Under the pieces are notes generated by a model, which made no database searches, was not told the DNA's origin, and saw nothing but the letters and a program-made list of their open reading frames with translations. A DNA stretch of 64,000 nt, from the NCBI RefSeq assembly GCF_900457465.1, contig NZ_UAUU01000011.1, forward strand, positions 310,001 through 374,000. The letters are read 5' to 3'. The DNA is from Sphingobacterium multivorum (GTDB lineage Bacteria > Bacteroidota > Bacteroidia > Sphingobacteriales > Sphingobacteriaceae). A program made the translations under genes and the position numbers. Shown one piece after another: positions 29,508 to 37,121 of this stretch (positions are counted from its first letter, which is position 1; each line of letters opens with the position of its first letter).

Positions 29508-29828
29508 ATGGCATTAGAAATTACAGATAGCAACTTTGAAGAAGTTGTCTTAAAAGCAGACAAACCAGTATTAATCGATTTTTGGGCAGAGTGGTGTGGT
29601 CCTTGCCGTATGGTAGGTCCTGTGGTTGAAGAATTGGCTAAGGATTATGAAGGTAAAGCTGTTGTAGGAAAAGTGAATGTAGATGAAAATCCAGAGATTT
29701 CTGTTCGTTATGGCATTCGTAATATTCCAGCTTTATTGTTCTTTAAAAATGGAGAAATCGTTGATAAACAAATTGGAGCTGTTCCAAAATCAGTATTGAA
29801 CGAGAAATTGGAAAAACAATTAGCATAA
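29508..29828 (+). CDS. trxA: Thioredoxin
   Basis: 106 residues, a single thioredoxin fold with the active site FWAEWCGPCRM (WCGPC), the cis-proline in IRNIPALLFFKNGE, and the usual C-terminal helix. It reduces disulfides in the cytoplasm. No signal peptide. A monocistronic unit, with a -7 element upstream and a strong terminator directly downstream. Confidence 0.95.
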   Translation: MALEITDSNFEEVVLKADKPVLIDFWAEWCGPCRMVGPVVEELAKDYEGKAVVGKVNVDENPEISVRYGIRNIPALLFFKNGEIVDKQIGAVPKSVLNEKLEKQLA

Positions 29829-29842
29829 TTTAGCTGAAAAAT

Positions 29843-29881
29843 AAAAAAAAGCCTGAAATATTATATTTCAGGCTTTTTTTT
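29843..29881 (+). terminator. Intrinsic terminator of trxA
   Basis: Long stem AAAAAAAAGCCTGAAATA / TATTTCAGGCTTTTTTTT, followed by further T residues. Confidence 0.9.
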
Positions 29882-30294
29882 GCTGTTAAATTTTATCTAT
29901 TTGAATTTTATTTATTGTTTTTTCTGATTTTATCTTGATTTTTATTCTTTTATGTTCTTTTTATGTTTTCGTTTATGTTTTTACGTTTTTTTTTCTGTGT
30001 TTGTTTAAACATTTGTGGTTTTATTGTAGTTTTTAGTGACTTATTGTCCTGTTTTTATGTTTATATTTTTGGAAGTTTAAAATTATTTATGATTTTTTGA
30101 TAAAAAATTCAATTTAATTTGTAAAAATGAATATTTTTTCCTTCTTTTGAGTATTGAAATTGAGTTTCGAAAAGGATTTGTTTCGGTTTAACTGGTTTCG
30201 ATGTTATTTTTTTGACTCGGTGGTTTTGGAGTTGTTTTTTTAAAAAAAATAGAGATTGATAAAGATTTTCCCTTTCAAATACCCTAGATTATGC
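29882..30294 (+). other. Non-coding T-rich tract
   Basis: About 410 bases whose plus strand is dominated by T, with recurring TTTTATG and TTTTTATGTTT words and very little A until near the end. No ORF, no cloverleaf and no promoter that I can support. A similar tract lies at 63509-63821. Confidence 0.6.
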
Positions 30295-30328
30295 CTCGCG
30301 TTGCTCTCCGTAACGCGAGTTTTTTTTT
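30295..30328 (+). terminator. Orphan intrinsic terminator
   Basis: Stem CTCGCGTT (30295-30302) with AACGCGAG (30312-30319), 9-base loop, then T9. No gene precedes it: trxA already has its own terminator 410 bases upstream. It may end an unrecognised small RNA. Confidence 0.7.
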
Positions 30329-30395
30329 GGGGGTAAAGTAGGGTGACTAGTCCTGAAAAATCGATACAGGTTTTCAGTGATTAAAAATAAATAAT

Positions 30396-31243
30396 TTAAA
30401 CAGTAGTAGCCGATAGGTTGCTACTGTTTTTTGTTTTATAAGTTCTGAAGTTCATGTTTGATTTCATGTGCATCTGATTTGGAGTTAACATATGATTAGA
30501 CCAATGTGGTCTGTCATTATTATAGATATCGATTGCTTCAGCTACGATCTGCTTCATCAAATGTAGATCTAAATGATAGGTATCAATCATGAACTCTTGT
30601 TTGAGTATACCATTGATTCGTTCAGCGATGGCATTTTCATAAGGATCAGAGTTTTCTGTCATACTGCACCTGAGCTGATATTTGTTTAGGTAATATTGGT
30701 ATTCTTCTGCACAATATTGTACCCCTCTGTCGGAATGATGGATTAACGGCTCGTTTGTTTTTCTTTGTTTTTGTGCCATTTTTAGTGCTTTTACAACATG
30801 CGGTGTGCACATGGTCCGCGAGACCTCAAAGCCAACAATTTTTTTCGAATAGGCATCTGTAACCAAACTCAGGTAACAGGGGCTTTCTCGCTTCCCTATG
30901 TAAGTGATATCACTTACCCAAACCTGATTGGGACGGCAAACAGTCACTTCTTTAATAATATTCGGATATTTTCTAAATCTATGATGTGACATAGTGGTCG
31001 TATGATAGCTTCTTTTAGGTGTAATTAACAAATGGTTGGCGCGTAAAATATCAAAGAATTGTCTCTGCCCACTTTTAATGCCTGTAGCTCCCTTGCCAAT
31101 ATATGGTAAAGTTTCCGTGTGCCTATTCTTGGCTGGGTACTGCGTATTTCATGAACTAAGTCCACAATTTTCCCGGCTATACCCTGGCTCCTCACTATAC
31201 GTTTGATCCTTCGATAATACACCTGCCTGTCTAACCCGAACAA
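30396..31243 (-). CDS. IS3-family transposase OrfB (DDE integrase; one apparent frameshift)
   Basis: Catalytic transposase subunit. The N-terminal part has LFGLDRQVYYRRIKR (HTH_21 region) and RIGTRKLYHIL. The integrase core has the DDE triad: first D in VWVSDITYI, second D in IHHSDRGVQY, E in ENAIAERINGILKQE. The frame breaks at TT 31059-31060: adding one base gives GRDKFFDILRANHLLITP, a continuous protein. In IS3 elements OrfB is made as an OrfAB fusion by -1 frameshifting; here the frame of OrfB is indeed -1 relative to OrfA and stays open back through codons before 31258, with GAAAAAC near the end of OrfA as a possible slip site. The internal break is not that site. Confidence 0.88.
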
Positions 31244-31257
31244 TCCACAAGTAAAAC

Positions 31258-31686
31258 TTAGGCTTTCTTGTTTTTCTTGCCGGAAACGATTGATTGCGCG
31301 GGTTTCAAGTTTTTTCTTACGTCGATTTTATATTCTTTTTCTGCAATATCGATCATCATGTCAAAGATGATCGCTTTGGAATCAGCGATGTGATTCTGAT
31401 GCTCAAGTTGAGCCTTTTGCTTCTCCAGCAGTCTGACTTTGGCTTCCAGTTCTAAAATGCGCTGTTCTGGTGACTTTGCCATATTGGATGGTATTTGATT
31501 CTCCCAATCAAAGTTACCATATCTTTTTAACCAATTGCGAATAGTGCTATCTCCCTGGATGCCATACTGTTTTTGTGCTTGGGAGAGTGTCAATTTCCCC
31601 GATTCAATCTCTTTAACGACATTCAGCTTCAATGTTAAAGTGTAATCACGCTGAGTCCGCTTTACATAATTTGTTCCTTTTTCCAT
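31258..31686 (-). CDS. IS3-family transposase OrfA (helix-turn-helix)
   Basis: 142 residues from ATG 31686, which lies inside the right terminal repeat boundary (the longer in-frame ATG at 31737 would lie outside the element). An N-terminal HTH (LKLNVVKEIESGKLTLSQAQ, then STIRNWLKRYG) is followed by a leucine-zipper-like coiled coil (RILELEAKVRLLEKQKAQLE), as in IS3 OrfA proteins that bind the terminal repeats. OrfB follows in the -1 frame with an overlap. Confidence 0.9.
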   Translation of the reverse strand: MEKGTNYVKRTQRDYTLTLKLNVVKEIESGKLTLSQAQKQYGIQGDSTIRNWLKRYGNFDWENQIPSNMAKSPEQRILELEAKVRLLEKQKAQLEHQNHIADSKAIIFDMMIDIAEKEYKIDVRKNLKPAQSIVSGKKNKKA

Positions 31687-31736
31687 AACGATTCTTTTTG
31701 TGTATCGATATTTCAGGACGAGACAGGGGTAAAACA

Positions 31737-31766
31737 AAAGCGGCTATCCGAAAGGATAGCCGCTTT
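31737..31766 (-). terminator. Intrinsic terminator of rpsF-rpsR-rplI
   Basis: 13-bp perfect stem AAAGCGGCTATCC / GGATAGCCGCTTT with a GAAA tetraloop. On the minus strand it is followed by TTTGTTTTA. The IS begins 11 bases beyond. Confidence 0.8.
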
Positions 31767-31790
31767 ATATTATTGACTAAATAAACTGAA

Positions 31791-32234
31791 TTATTCAGCA
31801 ATTACTTCGAAAGGAACTTGAACTTTCACTTCTTTGTGTAAGTTTAAGTTAGCGATGTATTCACCTAATTCTTTAGGTTCAACTTCGAAAGTGATACGAC
31901 GACGATCTACATCAAAACCTTTTGCTTTCAACGCATCAGCAATTTGGATGCTGTTTACTTTACCAAAGATTTTACCAGATTCACCTGCTTTAGCACCAAT
32001 TGAAAGTTTGATAGCTTCCAATTTACCTGCTAATTCAGTAGCGTCTTTTTTGATTTTTTCTTGTTTGAACTGAGCTTGTTTGATGTTCTCAGCTAAAACT
32101 TTCTTTGCAGATTCAGTCGCTTGGATAGCAAATCCTTGCGGGATTAAGTAGTTACGACCGAAACCTGGTTTTACATTAACGATATCGTTTTGCTCACCTA
32201 AGCCTTTGATATCTTGTTTTAAAATTACTTCCAT
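31791..32234 (-). CDS. rplI: 50S ribosomal protein bL9
   Basis: 147 residues. The N-terminal domain MEVILKQDIKGLGEQNDIV and GFGRNYLIPQGFA is diagnostic of bL9, followed by the long connecting helix and a C-terminal domain with SVTSIQIADAL-like NSIQIADALKAKGFDVD. Last gene of the rpsF-rpsR-rplI operon. Its start is preceded by a perfect AGGAGG (32245-32250, minus strand) 10 bases upstream of the ATG, overlapping the rpsR stop codon; such strong Shine-Dalgarno sites are unusual in this phylum. Confidence 0.96.
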   Translation of the reverse strand: MEVILKQDIKGLGEQNDIVNVKPGFGRNYLIPQGFAIQATESAKKVLAENIKQAQFKQEKIKKDATELAGKLEAIKLSIGAKAGESGKIFGKVNSIQIADALKAKGFDVDRRRITFEVEPKELGEYIANLNLHKEVKVQVPFEVIAE

Positions 32235-32244
32235 TCTCTATCGT

Positions 32245-32250
32245 CCTCCT
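32245..32250 (-). promoter_or_regulatory. Strong Shine-Dalgarno site of rplI (AGGAGG)
   Basis: Minus-strand AGGAGG with a 10-base spacer to the rplI ATG at 32234; overlaps the last bases of rpsR. Confidence 0.85.
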
Positions 32251-32513
32251 TATTTAATTGCATCAGCTAAGTAAGGTAATAAGCCGATGTGACGAGCACG
32301 TTTAACAGCTTGAGCTACTTTACGTTGAAATTTCAAAGATGTACCAGTTAAACGACGAGGTAAGATTTTACCTTGATCATTTACAAATTTCATCAAGAAG
32401 TTAGCATCTTTATAATCGATATATTTGATACCATTCTTTTTGAAACGACAGTATTTTTTACGGTTGTCCTCTACTTTAGGAGCAGTTACGTATTGGATAT
32501 TTTCGTTAGCCAT
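32250..32513 (-). CDS. rpsR: 30S ribosomal protein bS18
   Basis: 87 residues. Typical bS18 elements are seen: KKYCRFKKNGIKYIDYKD, FVNDQGKILPRRLTGTSLKF (starting FVNDQGKILPRR) and QRKVAQAVKRARHIGLLPY. It partners bS6 on the 30S platform. Its ATG shares a base with the stop codon of rpsF (TAATG), giving translational coupling, and it also has an AGGAGG at 32524-32529 with a 10-base spacer. Confidence 0.96.
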   Translation of the reverse strand: MANENIQYVTAPKVEDNRKKYCRFKKNGIKYIDYKDANFLMKFVNDQGKILPRRLTGTSLKFQRKVAQAVKRARHIGLLPYLADAIK

Positions 32514-32881
32514 TAGTTTGCGCCCTCCTCAGTTTTAGTTTCAGCTTTTTTGTTGAATGCACCGCTACGTTTTTTCTCGTTGTATGCTTTAGCATGTTTG
32601 TCTAAGCTTACAGTCAAGAAACGCATAATGCGCTCATCACGTTTGTATTCAACCTCTAATTTATTGATTAATTCACCTGGAGCCTTGAATTCAGTTAAGT
32701 GATAAAATCCAGTAGTTTTTTTCTGGATTGGATACGCTAATTTTTTCAAACCCCAATTGTCTTCAGCGACAATCTCGGCTCCGCCTTCTGTTAAGATGTT
32801 TTTGAATTTTGCGATTACTTCTTTCGCAGCATCATCAGAAAGCAACGGGGTAAGAACGATTACAGATTCGTACTGTTGCAT
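32513..32881 (-). CDS. rpsF: 30S ribosomal protein bS6
   Basis: 122 residues. MQQYESVIVLTPLLSDDAAK at the N-terminus, NWGLKKLAYPIQKKTTGFY in the middle and RDERIMRFLTV at the end are classic bS6; the tail is lysine/glutamate-rich. First gene of the operon. Unlike the two downstream genes its start has no Shine-Dalgarno, only A-rich sequence (TTAATTAACAAA). A small hairpin TTCCAC-AAAA-GTGGAA (32910-32925) lies in the leader, where bS6-bS18 binding sites occur in other bacteria; here this is only a possibility. Confidence 0.96.
   Translation of the reverse strand: MQQYESVIVLTPLLSDDAAKEVIAKFKNILTEGGAEIVAEDNWGLKKLAYPIQKKTTGFYHLTEFKAPGELINKLEVEYKRDERIMRFLTVSLDKHAKAYNEKKRSGAFNKKAETKTEEGAN
32524..32529 (-). 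promoter_or_regulatory. Strong Shine-Dalgarno site of rpsR (AGGAGG)
   Basis: Minus-strand AGGAGG inside the end of rpsF, 10 bases before the rpsR ATG at 32513. Confidence 0.85.
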
Positions 32882-32927
32882 TTTGTTAATTAATTTTGTT
32901 ATTTAAAATTCCACTTTTGTGGAAGTG

Positions 32928-32959
32928 CAAAGGTAGTTATTATATTGTTATGTTGCAAT
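32928..32959 (-). promoter_or_regulatory. Promoter of rpsF-rpsR-rplI, ATTG-N20-TACCTTTG
   Basis: Minus strand: -7 TACCTTTG at 32928-32935 and a -33-like ATTG at 32956-32959, 20 bases apart. It predicts a leader of about 45 bases carrying the small hairpin. Confidence 0.7.
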
Positions 32960-33029
32960 GCTTTGAAATAAAAAAGTTTAGACCCTTTCCTGTAATCTAA
33001 ACTTTTTCTCAAACGAGTTCGACTATATC

Positions 33030-33908
33030 TTAGTTCAATTTCTTTAATTCTTCTTTGATAGCTGCCTGGATTTTTTCGCTAACAGGCACTAAAGGAAGCC
33101 TTAATTGATCTTTTCCAATCCCCAATTCCTGCAGAATGTATTTTACACCAGCTGGGTTTCCTTCAATAAAACATAGATCTGTGATGTTAAGAAGTTCATT
33201 GTGGATTGATCTAGCTTCGGCATAATTGCCTTCAGCACATAACTTCGCTAATGTGGCTACCTTTTTCGGTAACGCATTTCCGATCACTGAAATGATACCA
33301 GCAGCGCCAAGCGACATCATCGGCAAGGTAACCGGATCGTCTCCGGAAATCAATAGAAATTCTGCTGGTTTATCCCGTAGAATTTCGCTGAATTGTGCAA
33401 AATTGCCGGAAGCTTCTTTGATGGCTACGATATTCGAAAAATCATTGGCCAGTCGTAATGTTGTCTGTGCTGTTATATTGCTACCCGTACGTCCAGGTAC
33501 ATTGTATAAAATAACCGGAAGTGGAGAGGCGCTTGCAACAGCCTTATAATGCTGGTAAATGCCTTCTTGTGTTGGTTTGTTGTAGTAAGGAGATACCGAT
33601 AGAATTGCGCAAAAACCTGTTGGATCAAAGTTTTTAATTTGCTCCACAATTTCGGCTGTATTATTTCCACCAATTCCAGCAACCAAGGGTAGTCTACCGT
33701 TCACGCGCTTGACAGTAAAATCCCAGATGCGCTTTCGTTCATCATTGGTTAAAGTGGCAACTTCTCCAGTTGTACCTAAAGAAACCAAATAATCCATACC
33801 TTCGTTGATTTGCAAGTCAATTAGCTGACCTAATGCTTCGAAATCAACAGATTCATCTGAGTTAAAAGGAGTGACTAATGCTACTCCTGCGCCGTGAAGC
33901 TCGTTCAT
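33030..33908 (-). CDS. dapA: 4-hydroxy-tetrahydrodipicolinate synthase
   Basis: 292 residues. Condenses pyruvate with aspartate semialdehyde in the lysine/diaminopimelate pathway. Seen: GVALVTPF at the N-terminus, LGTTGEVATL, the catalytic tyrosine in VILYNVPGRTG, the Schiff-base lysine in IVAIKEASGN, and LLISGDD. It follows ligA with only 37 bases between them, probably in one transcript. Confidence 0.95.
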   Translation of the reverse strand: MNELHGAGVALVTPFNSDESVDFEALGQLIDLQINEGMDYLVSLGTTGEVATLTNDERKRIWDFTVKRVNGRLPLVAGIGGNNTAEIVEQIKNFDPTGFCAILSVSPYYNKPTQEGIYQHYKAVASASPLPVILYNVPGRTGSNITAQTTLRLANDFSNIVAIKEASGNFAQFSEILRDKPAEFLLISGDDPVTLPMMSLGAAGIISVIGNALPKKVATLAKLCAEGNYAEARSIHNELLNITDLCFIEGNPAGVKYILQELGIGKDQLRLPLVPVSEKIQAAIKEELKKLN

Positions 33909-33945
33909 CTTGTTTTTGTATTTATATAAATTTAATTAAAAAAAC

Positions 33946-35961
33946 TTACTTGGGATTAATGAGTTCAAATAGTTCTTGATCATTAATCATCGGGATACCC
34001 AATTTTTCAGCCTTCGCTAGTTTGGACGGTCCCATTTTATCTCCTGCCACGAGATAGCTTAGTTTGGCAGAAATGGAAGATAACATCTTTCCGCCATTGC
34101 TTTCAATTACAGCTGCCAGCTCTTCACGTGAATGTTCTGCAAATACACCGGAAATCAGAAAAGTTTTCCCTTCAAGTGAATTGCTCGCCAGGATAATCTC
34201 CTTTTCCTCAATTTCGAAATTTAAGCCATAATTCCGCAGTGCAACAATCTGTTGTTGATGAATTGGATTGTCTAAGTATTCTTTGACGCTCTCCGCGATA
34301 CGGCGTCCAATATCTTGTACTCCTTCGATTTCTTCTGTTGAGGCTTGGGCTAGCGCATCAATATTTTTGAAATGCTGCGCCAATTTTTTTGCAATTGTCT
34401 CGCCGACATGACGTATTCCAAGCGAAAACAAAACTTTTTCAAAGGGTTTTTCTTTGGATTTTTCAATGCCATTGAGCATGTTATCGATTGATTTTTGACC
34501 GAAACGTTCCAGTTGTTGTAGGTCATCTTGATGGTCTTTCAGGCCATAGATGTCAACGATGTTGTGTAGCAAACCTTTCTTGAAGAAAGTATCCACGGTC
34601 TCATCTCCCATTCCTTCGATATCCATCATTTTTCGTCCGATAAAATGTTGCATTTTGCCAACAATTTGCGGCGGACATCCAGTTTCATTCGGGCAGTAGT
34701 GTACTGCTTCCCCTTCTTGCCGTATAAGTACTGTGCCACATTCCGGACAGGAAGTCGGGTAGACAAAACTTGTCGATCCCGATAACCTTTTGTCGAGGTT
34801 TACCCCAATTATTTTAGGGATAATTTCGCCCCCTTTTTCCACAAAAACAGTGTCATCTTCGTGTAGGTCGAGACGTGCGATTTCATTTGCATTGTGTAAG
34901 GAAGCGCGTTTTACGGTTGTGCCTGCCAGCTGTACAGGTTGAAGATTGGCAACAGGTGTAACAGCGCCGGTACGTCCAACTTGATAACTAATCGAGTTAA
35001 GAATGGTTTCTACACGCTCGGCTTTGAATTTATAGGATATTGCCCAACGTGGATTTTTGGCCGTAAAGCCAAGCTCTTCCTGTTGTGCGTAATCATTTAC
35101 TTTAATAACGATTCCATCAATTTCATATCCTAGGTTGTGACGTTCGACATCCCAATAGTCAATAAATGCAAAAACATCGGTTAATGTGCTGCATTTTCTG
35201 CTATGCTCGCTGACGTGGAATCCCCAGTCTTTGACATGGTTTAAGCTATTCCAATGATCGTGAAATAGATTTGTTCTGTTGTCGCAGTACAAAAAGTAAA
35301 GGAAACTGTCCAATGGGCGCTTGGCAACTTCAGCAGAATCTTGGAGTTTGATGGTTCCAGAAGCGAAATTTCTTGGGTTGGCATAGGTTTGCTCCTCATT
35401 ATCGGCTCGTTCCTTATTCAGGCGGAGAAAAGCTGATTTATGCATAAATATTTCACCTCGTATTTCGAATTGATCTGGATAATCTCCTTCTTTGAGTTTG
35501 ATCGGGATAGAACGAATCGTTTTAACGTTGTTGGTGACAACATCGCCTTGTGTACCATCCCCGCGTGTAACGGCTTTACTTAGTAAGCCATTTTCATAAG
35601 TCAAGCTGATGGATAAACCGTCAAATTTTAATTCACAAACATACTCGAACTGATCGCCGATGATTTTGCGGATCCGCTGGTCGAAGTCAAGTAATTCCTC
35701 CTGATTGTATGTGTTGCCCAATGAAAGCATTGGCCAGCGGTGTTTTTCCGTTTGAAATCGGGAGGTAATGTCTCCACCAATACGCTGTGTAGGGGAGTTG
35801 GGGTCGGCAAAGTTGGGATATTGAGCTTCCAGCGCTTCGAGTTCCTTTAATTTGAGGTCGAAGTCGTAGTCCGAAATAACACTGTTCGCCAATACATAGT
35901 ATTGATAGTTATAATGGTTGAGCTCTGCCGTTAAGTCTTTTATCTTTTTTTCAATATCCAT
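33946..35961 (-). CDS. ligA: NAD-dependent DNA ligase
   Basis: 671 residues, seals nicks with NAD. Domains in order: Ia/adenylation with the nucleotidyl lysine in CELKFDGLS and the GDVVTNNVKTI region, OB fold, zinc finger with four cysteines (CPECG, CPNETGCP), helix-hairpin-helix repeats (GIRHVGETIAKKL, VQDIGRRIAESV), and BRCT (LEGKTFLISGVF). ATG 35961 is preferred over ATG 35970 because the -7 element at 35975-35982 would place the transcript start next to the earlier ATG. Confidence 0.95.
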   Translation of the reverse strand: MDIEKKIKDLTAELNHYNYQYYVLANSVISDYDFDLKLKELEALEAQYPNFADPNSPTQRIGGDITSRFQTEKHRWPMLSLGNTYNQEELLDFDQRIRKIIGDQFEYVCELKFDGLSISLTYENGLLSKAVTRGDGTQGDVVTNNVKTIRSIPIKLKEGDYPDQFEIRGEIFMHKSAFLRLNKERADNEEQTYANPRNFASGTIKLQDSAEVAKRPLDSFLYFLYCDNRTNLFHDHWNSLNHVKDWGFHVSEHSRKCSTLTDVFAFIDYWDVERHNLGYEIDGIVIKVNDYAQQEELGFTAKNPRWAISYKFKAERVETILNSISYQVGRTGAVTPVANLQPVQLAGTTVKRASLHNANEIARLDLHEDDTVFVEKGGEIIPKIIGVNLDKRLSGSTSFVYPTSCPECGTVLIRQEGEAVHYCPNETGCPPQIVGKMQHFIGRKMMDIEGMGDETVDTFFKKGLLHNIVDIYGLKDHQDDLQQLERFGQKSIDNMLNGIEKSKEKPFEKVLFSLGIRHVGETIAKKLAQHFKNIDALAQASTEEIEGVQDIGRRIAESVKEYLDNPIHQQQIVALRNYGLNFEIEEKEIILASNSLEGKTFLISGVFAEHSREELAAVIESNGGKMLSSISAKLSYLVAGDKMGPSKLAKAEKLGIPMINDQELFELINPK

Positions 35962-35974
35962 CACCAACATTTTG

Positions 35975-35982
35975 CAAAATTA
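35975..35982 (-). promoter_or_regulatory. Probable -7 element (TAATTTTG) of ligA-dapA
   Basis: TAnnTTTG match on the minus strand, 13 bases before ATG 35961; predicts a very short leader. Confidence 0.5.
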
Positions 35983-36089
35983 CAAATAAAAAGTACGTTT
36001 AAATAAAATAAATAAAGAATCTTGTTGTAATGACTGCTTTATTTTTAAAATGCGGTTTTCTGCATTTTGTGTTTTGGGAAAATAATATG

Positions 36090-37121
36090 CTATTTAAAAT
36101 CCTCTGGATTTAGCTGTGAAAATTTATGTTTGTTATTTGTGTAAAAATCAATGATAATTGATTTTCTGTAATGCCCTTTTGTATTTTCTTTCGCCTTGTA
36201 TTTTTTTCGTTTTTTAGCATTTTTGAAAATATTCAAGAAGAAATACTGATGCGCACGACTGATTGCCCAAGCATCCTTAGGTTTTCTGTCGATCAGAAAC
36301 TTAGCAAGGGCAGCAAAGTCAAACCAAAGCCTGATGAAAATAATCCATATGGCTTTGCCTAACGGAAGGTTTTTTTGCAGCATGACCATATTATTCCTAA
36401 AATTGAGGTAAGTCTTTTTGGGATTACTTGCATTGAGGGTTCCTCCACCAACATGATAAACAACAGATTTAGGGCAATAACCTATGCCGTAGCCCATTTT
36501 CTTTAATCGCCAACACAGGTCGATTTCCTCCATATGAGCAAAGAAATCTTCATCAAGGCCATCTGCTTCCTTCCAGGCTTTTGAGCGAATAAAAAGCGCA
36601 GCTCCAGATGCCCAAAAGATCTCAGATTCCTTATCGTACTGTCCCGCATCATCTTCTACTTCATGTAGGATTCTCCCTTTACAGAAAGGAAAGCCAAAGT
36701 AATCCAGATAGCCACCGGCGGCTCCGGCATGTTCAAACTTCTGCTTGTCATGAAATGAACGTATTTTGGGCTGTGCTGCTGCCAGGGAAGGGTTTCTTTC
36801 CAAGTATTCAATCACGGGTTCAATCCAGTTTTGGCTCACTTCGACATCCGAATTCAGGAGTACATAGTAATCAGCGTCTACACGCTGCAGTATTTTGTTA
36901 TAACCTCCTGCGAAGCCATAGTTTTTATCATTTTCAAGTATAGTAATCGTCGGATAGTACTGTTTCACAAATGAAATTGAATCATCATCGGAGGCATTGT
37001 CTCCAATGACAAATTCGACATTCGGATACGAACTGTTATATACGGATGGCAAAAATTTTTCCAGGAAAAATCGACCATTCCAATTGAGGATAACGACAGC
37101 TACTTTGGGTAATTTACTCAT
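36090..37121 (-). CDS. Family 2 glycosyltransferase
   Basis: 343 residues. GT-A fold: VAVVILNWNGRFFLEKFLPSV start (VAVVILNWNG), IGDNASDDDSISFV, NYGFAGGYNKIL, the DxD-like region YYVLLNSDVEVSQNW, and the acceptor loop FFAHMEEIDLCWRLKKMGY. Closest in layout to rhamnosyltransferase-like GT2 enzymes (GT2 with C-terminal amphipathic part), acting on surface glycans. The start codon overlaps the end of the acyltransferase gene by 4 bases, so the two form an operon, likely for lipopolysaccharide or glycolipid modification. Confidence 0.88.
   Translation of the reverse strand: MSKLPKVAVVILNWNGRFFLEKFLPSVYNSSYPNVEFVIGDNASDDDSISFVKQYYPTITILENDKNYGFAGGYNKILQRVDADYYVLLNSDVEVSQNWIEPVIEYLERNPSLAAAQPKIRSFHDKQKFEHAGAAGGYLDYFGFPFCKGRILHEVEDDAGQYDKESEIFWASGAALFIRSKAWKEADGLDEDFFAHMEEIDLCWRLKKMGYGIGYCPKSVVYHVGGGTLNASNPKKTYLNFRNNMVMLQKNLPLGKAIWIIFIRLWFDFAALAKFLIDRKPKDAWAISRAHQYFFLNIFKNAKKRKKYKAKENTKGHYRKSIIIDFYTNNKHKFSQLNPEDFK

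Larger units (their letters stand above)
30344..31725 (-). mobile_element. IS3-family insertion sequence, 1382 bp
   Basis: Both ends are visible. The left end TGACTAGTCCTGAAAAATCG(ATACA) and the right end, read inward, TGTCTCGTCCTGAAATATCG(ATACA) form 25-bp terminal inverted repeats with 3 mismatches, each starting with TG as IS3 elements do. It is flanked by a 3-bp target duplication, GGG at 30341-30343 and 31726-31728. It carries orfA and orfB on the minus strand and inserted just beyond the terminator of rplI, so it disrupts no gene. Confidence 0.92.

Noticed and set aside
36608..36943. Plus-strand ORF of 111 codons inside the GT2 gene
   Set aside because: Antisense shadow of a well-supported glycosyltransferase.
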